DNA from: CAZPDM01 sp964585305
Lineage (GTDB): Bacteria; Planctomycetota; Uabimicrobiia; Uabimicrobiales; JABWCH01
Direction: 5' to 3'
Assembly (NCBI GenBank): GCA_964585305.1
Contig: CAZPDM010000106.1
Coordinates: 1 to 12,678 of the forward strand
DNA: 12,678 nucleotides
The position numbers and the translations under genes are program-made. Positions 1-5,015 of this stretch are shown one piece after another; the first letter of the stretch is position 1, and every line of letters begins with the position of its first letter. The notes beneath the pieces are model-generated. The model was not told the origin of the DNA and ran no database searches. It worked only from the letters and a program-made list of their open reading frames with translations.

Positions 1-47
1 TGCTTACATCTTTGCAAGCATCTCGTATTGCGATTCCTTTGATCTGG

Positions 48-159
48 TAAGGAACCCCTCTAATTTTGTTTCCATTCCATGCAGCTTAGCATACCCACTG
101 TTAAAGAAATAAAAGCATTTTAAGGAACCCCTCTAATTTTGTTTCCATTCCATGCAGCT
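48..159. CRISPR. Two-copy CRISPR-like direct repeat with one spacer
   Basis: A 39-nt sequence at 48-86 recurs without mismatch at 121-159, separated by 34 nt of unrelated sequence. Trimmed to a typical repeat length it is 36 nt (51-86 and 124-159, from GGAACCCCTC to CATGCAGCT) with a 37-nt spacer. These sizes fit a CRISPR repeat-spacer unit, and on the minus strand the repeat contains GGAATGGAAAC, similar to the GAAAC element of many type I/III repeats. The AT-rich stretch to the right could be a leader, which would make the minus strand the transcribed one. No third copy is found in 1-47, although a spacer of equal length would place one at 1-13. The array may therefore be minimal, or its next spacer is longer. 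No cas gene is in the window. A simple non-CRISPR direct repeat remains possible. Confidence 0.45.
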
Positions 160-363
160 CCACAACTATGCACAAGAATATTCTTTTAAATCTTTGATCA
201 GTGATTTGTAAATTCATTCTATAAAAAGGTTAAATTTAAGTTAGTTTAACTATATAACCAACTAATCTCAAGAAAATTATAACATATATTATAAAAATTA
301 TTGCTAGAAATTTGGCATTTTTTTTATAATTTTTTTAAGCATTTATAATAAAATATGTTATAT

Positions 364-434
364 AAAAAAAAATTTATAGAATTTTTTTTTGCTTAAAAAA
401 AAATTTATAGAATTTTTTTTTGCTTAAAAAAAAA
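364..434. repeat. 31-bp perfect tandem repeat, 2.3 copies
   Basis: Two identical 31-nt units lie head to tail at 364-394 and 395-425. Each is nine A, TTTATAGAA, nine T, GCTT. A third copy starts at 426 but only its nine A remain before the terminator stem. Each unit is itself nearly palindromic (A9...T9). The A9 of the partial third copy serves as the U-tract of the minus-strand terminator at 426-461, so the duplication may have grown from terminator-flanking DNA by slippage. Homopolymer lengths should be treated with care because sequencing errors are common there. Confidence 0.85.
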
Positions 435-461
435 GCCCAAATTCGGATTTCCGAATTTGGG
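426..461 (-). terminator. Intrinsic terminator of the tRNA-Ser operon
   Basis: A perfect 11-bp stem (436-446 with 451-461, CCCAAATTCGG against its complement) with a 4-nt loop is followed, reading the minus strand, by nine T (the A run at 426-434). It lies 6 nt beyond the encoded CCA end of the tRNA-Ser(GCU) gene, so it is well placed to end the tRNA transcript. Confidence 0.9.
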
Positions 462-467
462 AAGAAT

Positions 468-560
468 TGGCGGAGAGAGCGGGATTCGAACCCGCGGAAG
501 CAAAAAAATTACTTCAACAGATTAGCAATCTGCCGCTATCGGCCACTCAGCCATCTCTCC
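468..560 (-). tRNA. tRNA-Ser, anticodon GCU, with encoded CCA
   Basis: Read on the minus strand, the gene starts GGAGAGATGG and ends CTCTCTCCGCCA. The acceptor arms GGAGAGA (554-560) and TCTCTCC (472-478) pair fully. The anticodon arm is CAGATTGCTAATCTG with anticodon GCT, for AGC/AGU codons. A long variable arm (GAAG...CTTC) marks it as class II, as expected for tRNA-Ser. The T arm GCGGG-TTCGAAT-CCCGC is perfect. The 3' CCA is encoded at 468-470. It is the second gene of the tRNA operon. Confidence 0.97.
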
Positions 561-572
561 GTATAATAAAGG

Positions 573-662
573 CGGGGGGAGTAGGATTCGAACCCACGGT
601 CCCTCGGTTAAAGGAACAACGGTTTTCAAAACCGCCGCAATAGGCCGCTCTGCCATCCCCCC
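573..662 (-). tRNA. tRNA-Ser, anticodon UGA, CCA not encoded
   Basis: On the minus strand, acceptor arms GGGGGGA (656-662) and TCCCCCC (574-580) pair fully. The anticodon arm GCGGT-TTTGAAA-ACCGT gives anticodon TGA, for UCA and, by wobble, other UCN codons. The long variable arm (GTTCC...GGGAC) fits tRNA-Ser. The T arm is GTGGG-TTCGAAT-CCTAC with one G-T pair. After the discriminator G the DNA reads CCT, so the terminal A must be added by the CCA-adding enzyme, unlike the neighbouring tRNA-Ser(GCU). Twelve nt separate the two genes, and they are probably processed from one transcript. Confidence 0.97.
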
Positions 663-768
663 AAAATTTAATGTTTGGAGGAAGTGGGTTAAACCATCAA
701 CCACTATCTAAAATATTAGATATATAAATATATATAATATTTCCATAGCCTCTATTACATTATTTTAT

Positions 769-796
769 ATTATACTAATAATGAAGAAAATGTCAA
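769..796 (-). promoter_or_regulatory. Sigma-70-type promoter of the tRNA-Ser operon
   Basis: On the minus strand a perfect TTGACA (791-796) is followed after 16 nt by a perfect TATAAT (769-774). Both boxes match the housekeeping consensus fully. Transcription should start near 762, giving a leader of about 100 nt before the first tRNA (662). The leader contains a 7-bp hairpin (705-711 with 716-722, loop AATA) and a weaker one at 683-705. The tRNA operon lies directly downstream with no other gene between. Confidence 0.85.
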
Positions 797-855
797 GAGA
801 AATTTAAAAAAAATTTTCTACTTTTAACCATATATTTGACATAATGTTAAGTAAT

Positions 856-886
856 AAAGCATGCAAAATCGTGTTTTACATGCTTT
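856..886 (-). terminator. Probable terminator after the cyclophilin-domain gene
   Basis: AAAGCATG (856-863) pairs with CATGCTTT (879-886), and a further AAAA/TTTT pairing inside, interrupted by one C-A mismatch, lengthens the stem to about 12 bp around a TCGTG loop. It sits 16 nt beyond the stop codon at 903. The following minus-strand sequence (TTATTACTT) is only a weak U-tract. It also separates this gene from the tRNA promoter at 769-796. Confidence 0.6.
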
Positions 887-902
887 ACTTTTAAAAATAT
901 TT

Positions 903-2096
903 CTATTTTTTGTTTTCTTGAAGAGCAACATCTAAAATAATGTCAGATGCTTCCAATTTGTCAACAATTGGCATTCCATCTATGACTTTTCCAATAATTC
1001 CACAAACTTTGCGCATGTCATAGCCAGGATATTTCTTTAAAATAAGGAAACGACTATCAATTTTAGTTTCATCCTTTGAAGTTGTTTCAAAAGCAACTAA
1101 TCCACGTTGCATAGACATTTCAGTAGTTTCACCAGTTGTTACAAATTCTGGGCGTCCTTTTCCAGTTCCCATCGGACATCCACTATGAATAATTCCTTCA
1201 TCTGCTTGATAAAAATTAAGACCGGCTAAAAGGCCAGATTCTACTAAATTTATAAAATGTTCTGTATTCTTTTTAAAATCTTGTGTCCACAAAGCAACAG
1301 TAAATTTACCTTTACTAGTAGTTATAATAGCAACTTTGTCGCTTATCATTTCTGGAATAACTACTTTGCTTTTTGCTTGTTTAGCTAGCCATTCTTGTTC
1401 ATTTTTTATCAAAGATTGATCTTGTTTATTAACAAGCAAATCTAATGCTTCATGCTTAGGATACTTGCTAGAAATTTCTTCGTAGCAATCTAAAGCTTCT
1501 TTTGTTTGTTGATTCATAAAATACAATTGAGCTAAAGTATAAAGTACCCAAGGACCTGCTGAAGTATTTTTAGATATTTCCAAGTGTTTTTTCATTTGGG
1601 AAATATTATATTCCAAAGTAACTTTTTCACGAATTTGTGTAGGAATCATTACAATAGGCAGTTCTTCTACACTGAGAATTTTATTGTCTTTATCTTGAGC
1701 AATCCATTCTTTGGGAAGAAATTCTACAGAACTTAGTGATTTTTGAACATAACCAGCTAGCTCTTCACCTAAGTCTTTTACTTTAAAATTATAATCCCAA
1801 TTCTTATAACTCATAGTATTCCAAACATTGCGTAATGTTTGCCAACTTTTCTGAGAATTCGATTGGACCATAGAATAATAGATAAGAAGAGCAACAATTA
1901 AAACTACAAGAGGACCTATAAGAAGAAGACTATTGATAATTTGTTTTTTCCATTTTTCTAAATCGACTCCTAAACTTTCAGGAGCTTCTTCAGAAGTCTT
2001 TTCTGGTGCAGCAACTATAGGTTTTGGAAGTTCTGGAACTGATTTTTCAGATTGTACATTTTTTACATTACGTTGTTTTCTGTTTTTCTTTGACAT
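903..2096 (-). CDS. Membrane-anchored protein with divergent cyclophilin domain
   Basis: The 397-residue product has a basic N-terminal tail (1-12), a low-complexity stretch, and one hydrophobic segment at about 54-75 (LLLIGPLVVLIVALLIYY) that should anchor it in the inner membrane with the bulk outside the cytoplasm. Residues 180-222 resemble a single TPR-like helical hairpin. Residues 254-393 match the cyclophilin-type peptidyl-prolyl isomerase fold, with recognisable HFINLV, GxxxGTGKGRPEF and IIGKVIDGMPIVDKL blocks. Against the family pattern FHR..PGF..QGGD it reads FYQADEGIIHSGCP, so the catalytic Arg is Gln297 and the active-site Gln is Ser305. SQFFI has become SRFLI. Isomerase activity is therefore doubtful, and a peptide-binding or scaffold role is possible. 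A plausible SD (AAGGA) lies about 10 nt before the ATG. It is the last gene of a cluster, 89 nt after kdsA. Confidence 0.75.
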   Translation of the reverse strand: MSKKNRKQRNVKNVQSEKSVPELPKPIVAAPEKTSEEAPESLGVDLEKWKKQIINSLLLIGPLVVLIVALLIYYSMVQSNSQKSWQTLRNVWNTMSYKNWDYNFKVKDLGEELAGYVQKSLSSVEFLPKEWIAQDKDNKILSVEELPIVMIPTQIREKVTLEYNISQMKKHLEISKNTSAGPWVLYTLAQLYFMNQQTKEALDCYEEISSKYPKHEALDLLVNKQDQSLIKNEQEWLAKQAKSKVVIPEMISDKVAIITTSKGKFTVALWTQDFKKNTEHFINLVESGLLAGLNFYQADEGIIHSGCPMGTGKGRPEFVTTGETTEMSMQRGLVAFETTSKDETKIDSRFLILKKYPGYDMRKVCGIIGKVIDGMPIVDKLEASDIILDVALQENKK

Positions 2097-2185
2097 AAAA
2101 CACTTTTCCTTTATGATTTCTTTTTCCGAAAGACTTAAGACATATTAGCAATTTCTTGCTTTTTTAAGGCCGATAGGCTGATAAA

Positions 2186-3004
2186 CTAATGATTCAAACA
2201 GTTATAAATAGCTAAGGCATCTTTCAATAATTTTGTCAAATCGCTTATAGGGAATATAGAGTGCCGATCGCTAGGAGATTTAAAAGGATTAGGGTGTACT
2301 TCTAAAAACAAACCATGACATCCTGCTGCAACAGCAGAACGTACTAATATTGGAGTCATTTCCCGTTGTCCACCAGTTTCTCCATTCCCTGCTGCTGGCA
2401 ACTGAGTACTATGTGTACCATCAAAAACAACTAAGCAATCCATCTGAGATAAAATAGGAAATGCTCGCATATCTACTACTAAGTTATTATAACCAAAGGA
2501 AGCTCCACGTTCAGTAATAATAATGCGGGAATTCCCCATAGCAGTAATTTTTTCTATAGGATATTTCATATCCCAAGGGGCCATAAATTGCCCTTTTTTT
2601 ACATTAACTACACATTGTGTTTGCGCAGCAGCTTCAATCAGGGAAGTTTGCCGACATAAAAATGCAGGAATTTGTATCACATCTAACACTTGAGAAGCTT
2701 TTTCTACTTCATATACACAATGAACATCTGATAACACAGGGATTTTCAGTTCTTTTTTAATCTTTGCTAATTGTACTAAACCAGCCTCTAATCCTACCCC
2801 ACGAAAACCATCTTTAGAAGTACGATTTGCTTTGATATAGGAAGCTTTAAAAATAAAAGGAATTTCTAATGAATGAGCAATTTCTTTAATAGCACCAGCA
2901 ATTTCATACCCAAGCAAAGAATCTTCTAAAACACATGGTCCAGCAATAAGAAATAAATTTTTTTTATCCAATACAATATTGCCTACAGAAAACTGATCCA
3001 ACAT
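2186..3004 (-). CDS. kdsA: 3-deoxy-8-phosphooctulonate (KDO-8-P) synthase, metal-dependent type
   Basis: This 272-residue protein should condense arabinose-5-phosphate with phosphoenolpyruvate to KDO-8-phosphate, the first committed step towards the Kdo of lipopolysaccharide inner core, in the cytosol. It shows the family blocks IAGPC (20-24), KANR (58-61), FRGVGLE (67-73), IPAFLCRQT (112-120), NVKKGQF (134-140), APWD (142-145), GYNNLVVD (171-178) and DGTHSTQLP (195-203). The expected metal ligands of the class II enzymes are present as Cys24, His198, Glu235 and Asp246. The metal-independent enterobacterial class has Asn at the Cys position. Length is normal. The ATG is preceded by CAGGAG (3012-3017) with 7 nt spacing. 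It starts 18 nt after the upstream gene's stop, so the two are very likely co-transcribed. Confidence 0.96.
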   Translation of the reverse strand: MLDQFSVGNIVLDKKNLFLIAGPCVLEDSLLGYEIAGAIKEIAHSLEIPFIFKASYIKANRTSKDGFRGVGLEAGLVQLAKIKKELKIPVLSDVHCVYEVEKASQVLDVIQIPAFLCRQTSLIEAAAQTQCVVNVKKGQFMAPWDMKYPIEKITAMGNSRIIITERGASFGYNNLVVDMRAFPILSQMDCLVVFDGTHSTQLPAAGNGETGGQREMTPILVRSAVAAGCHGLFLEVHPNPFKSPSDRHSIFPISDLTKLLKDALAIYNCLNH

Positions 3005-3022
3005 AGTTTTGCTCCTGTTTTT

Positions 3023-4651
3023 CTAAATGGTACTGATACGGCCTTGTACTTGTAAAATTTGGAATTGTTTAAGAATATTTTGGGCAGATTTAAGAGATAT
3101 TCCACTAGCAGCAAGTACCGGAGTTGTTGTTTCTGAAAGAGATTTTGCTTGTTCAAGAGATATTTTTTTAGTTTGAGATAAAAGTTGAATAACTTCTTTA
3201 CTAGCTTTACCAGAAAAAGTAAGAAAAACTTTACAATTACCTGGTTCTAAAATTGTTGATACAGGAGCTGATTTTACGACACCAGGAGATTTTATAGGTG
3301 CCTTGGGAGCAGCTTTACTTCCAGAATCTTCTTGTTTTAACTGTTTACCGTCTAAAACTTCTGTTTTAGCTTGTTTAGACTCTGGCTTTAAATTTTGTTG
3401 TTTAGGAATATTAACGTTACTATCTTCAATTTCTCCTAATTCTTGAGAAATTCCTTGTAGTTCATCCAATTCTTTATCTTGAGTTCCTTTATTAGAATCT
3501 AAAACATTGCTAGAAATAGCTATATTTTTCATAGGTTGAGGAATTTCACTAATTTTTTCTTCATTTTTTAGCCCTTCCAGCTCAGAAGAAATGCCTCCAC
3601 CTTCAATTTCCTCAAACTCAGCAGATAAACTGCCAATATCACCATCCATACCTTCCAAACAAATTCTTTCAAATTCAGCAGAAACACCTTCAATTTCTTC
3701 AAATTCGGCAGAAATCCCTCCAATTTCTTCAATATCTGGAGGATTTTTCTTTTCTGAGCCAGGTTTATTTGTTGAAGCAGGTTTGGTAGTGTTTTGAACG
3801 GGAGAAGATTTCAAAGTTGGTAAATTAGTTGCTTTGGGAGATGGAGATATTTTTTCTGGTGGAACTTTTAAGGGGGCTTTTTTCAATTCTTCTGATGGAT
3901 TTCCAATATCATTTAATTCCGAAGAAATACTGCCCACTTCTTCTATTTCTTCTACATCATTATCATTTTTTTCAGGCTTTTCTTCCATATCTACAATACT
4001 TTGTAATTCGGCGGATAAAACATCAATTTCTTCCATTTCTGAAGAAACGAAGTCTTCTTCACTTTTAGCACCTTTATTTTTTGCAGAAGAAACTCCAACT
4101 CCTTTTGAAGGACTTGTAGGTTGTTTAGTTGTTGCAGAAGGTTTTGTTGCAGATTCTTTAGGAAGTGTAGTTTTTACTGGAGGATTTTTAGTTGTAGTAC
4201 TTGGTTGTTCCTTGGTGGGTTTAGCAGGAGAGGGAGATTCTACAGAAGGTTGAGGAGTTTGCGAAGGCTTTGCTATTTGATGCAATTGTTGATGAACATC
4301 TTGAGAACGCATCAAATAAAACATTTCTCCGCAAGTTGGACAAGTAATAACAGGAAGAGCAATTTTAGGAACCCAATTTGCTCGAGGAATTTCTGCAATA
4401 GCTTTTGGAGTAATATTAAAATCTAACCCCAATTTTGAAAAAAAGATAAGATGATCTTTAAGAGCTTTTACATCATTCGTAGTTAAATTCTCAAATAAAA
4501 CGATTGGTAGTTTTTCTAGCAAAGAACGTGTTTGTTGGGAGGAAGTATTAAAAGCGCTTGCCAGCAATGTTGCAATGGCTTCTTTAGCTTCTATGGCACC
4601 AGGATGAATAGAAGCTAAAATTACTTTAAAATTCAATTCTTTATTACTCAT
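3023..4651 (-). CDS. L7/L12-like domains, C2H2-type zinc finger and repeated acidic motif
   Basis: Function unknown. The 542-residue product has no signal peptide or membrane segment. Residues 8-80 (KVILAS...AKEAIATLL...LLEKLPIVLFENLT...ALKDHL...LGLDFNI) and 472-540 (KVFLTFS...KEVIQLLSQTKKISLEQAKSL...SAQNILKQFQILQVQGRI) both resemble the beta-alpha-alpha-beta-alpha-beta C-terminal domain of ribosomal protein L7/L12. Between them, C104-x2-C107-x12-H120-x3-H124 has the exact spacing of a classical C2H2 zinc finger, with Phe111 in the usual place. Residues 128-470 are low-complexity (Pro/Lys/Ser/Thr/Glu) and surely disordered. They hold eight copies of a motif [ILV]-S-[ASQ]-E-[LFM]-x-x-[IL] at 202, 212, 242, 313, 323, 342, 354 and 401. 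The ATG has AGGA (4658-4661) 6 nt upstream. It leads the kdsA cluster, but nothing links it to Kdo synthesis. A scaffold or multivalent adaptor is only a guess. Confidence 0.85.
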   Translation of the reverse strand: MSNKELNFKVILASIHPGAIEAKEAIATLLASAFNTSSQQTRSLLEKLPIVLFENLTTNDVKALKDHLIFFSKLGLDFNITPKAIAEIPRANWVPKIALPVITCPTCGEMFYLMRSQDVHQQLHQIAKPSQTPQPSVESPSPAKPTKEQPSTTTKNPPVKTTLPKESATKPSATTKQPTSPSKGVGVSSAKNKGAKSEEDFVSSEMEEIDVLSAELQSIVDMEEKPEKNDNDVEEIEEVGSISSELNDIGNPSEELKKAPLKVPPEKISPSPKATNLPTLKSSPVQNTTKPASTNKPGSEKKNPPDIEEIGGISAEFEEIEGVSAEFERICLEGMDGDIGSLSAEFEEIEGGGISSELEGLKNEEKISEIPQPMKNIAISSNVLDSNKGTQDKELDELQGISQELGEIEDSNVNIPKQQNLKPESKQAKTEVLDGKQLKQEDSGSKAAPKAPIKSPGVVKSAPVSTILEPGNCKVFLTFSGKASKEVIQLLSQTKKISLEQAKSLSETTTPVLAASGISLKSAQNILKQFQILQVQGRISTI

Positions 4652-4789
4652 GATTCATCCTAACCGCATTTTTTTTATACATCAAAAGCCAAGAAATAAT
4701 TTTTCGGATTAAAATATATTTCTTTTGCAAAAGACTAGAAAATAGACTTTTACAAATTTTTTACTCTTTTATAAAAACAACATCTATTT

Positions 4790-4818
4790 ACTTTATCACA
4801 ATTTATAAAAATTGTCAA
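4790..4818 (-). promoter_or_regulatory. Candidate promoter of the zinc-finger gene/kdsA cluster
   Basis: On the minus strand a perfect TTGACA (4813-4818) is followed after 17 nt by TAAAGT (4790-4795), four of six matches to TATAAT. It lies about 140 nt before the start codon at 4651. Given the AT richness the -10 box is uncertain, but the exact -35 makes this the best candidate in the region. Confidence 0.55.
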
Positions 4819-4932
4819 GAAATTTTGCTTACATTAAAAAAATAAGAAGTGATGCCTAAACTAATCTTATTAAAATTTATTTTTTTCTTTATTTAAAACC
4901 ATTTTCTTGATATTCTTTAAAGAAAAAAGTAT

Positions 4933-4961
4933 TTGCACTTATATATACTTAAATTTATATT
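4933..4961 (+). promoter_or_regulatory. Candidate promoter of the Ig-like repeat protein gene
   Basis: TTGCAC (4933-4938), 17 nt, then TATATT (4956-4961) fits a sigma-70-type promoter with a good -10 and a poor -35. Transcription from it would leave a leader of about 45 nt before the ATG at 5016, including the Shine-Dalgarno at 5001-5007. An alternative -35 (TTGATA, 4907-4912) has no good partner. Confidence 0.4.
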
Positions 4962-5015
4962 ACATAATAACTAACATGCTTAATTTAAAATATTCTTTAC
5001 GAGGGAGTCTTTTTT

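Larger units (their letters stand above)
160..467. other. Gene-free AT-rich intergenic region
   Basis: No credible open reading frame is found on either strand between the direct repeats and the tRNA genes. The sequence is extremely AT-rich with long A and T runs. It holds a 31-bp tandem duplication and an intrinsic terminator, listed separately. The left part (160-350) could act as a CRISPR leader if the repeat pair is a real array, but nothing in it proves this. Confidence 0.7.
4652..5015. other. Divergent intergenic region
   Basis: This 364-nt stretch lies between two genes that point away from each other. It is AT-rich and shows no credible coding sequence. It holds candidate promoters for both directions, listed separately, and the Shine-Dalgarno sequences of both genes at its ends. 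No clear operator or riboswitch-like structure was seen. Confidence 0.6.

Noticed and set aside
1..47. A third copy of the CRISPR-like repeat
   Set aside because: The expected position (about 1-13) does not match the repeat end. A weak resemblance around 4-23 needs gaps and is not convincing.
364..425. The 31-bp tandem repeats as part of the CRISPR array
   Set aside because: The copies are directly adjacent with no spacer and share no sequence with the 36-nt repeat.
522..704. Minus-strand open frame of 60 codons over the tRNA genes
   Set aside because: It reads through both tRNA-Ser genes, and its codons follow tRNA stems and loops. The tRNA structures explain the sequence.
2147..2165. Hairpin AGCAA-TTTC-TTGCT followed by T on the plus strand as a terminator
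   Set aside because: The stem is only 5 bp and its U-tract is on the plus strand, while both flanking genes run on the minus strand.
2164..2178. GGCC-GATA-GGCT hairpin after kdsA as a terminator
   Set aside because: It has four pairs including a G-T and no U-tract on the minus strand.
3834..4253. Plus-strand open frame of 139 codons
   Set aside because: It lies opposite the low-complexity linker of the 542-residue protein. Its Ser/Leu/Phe-rich composition is the antisense of Glu/Lys/Pro/Thr codons.
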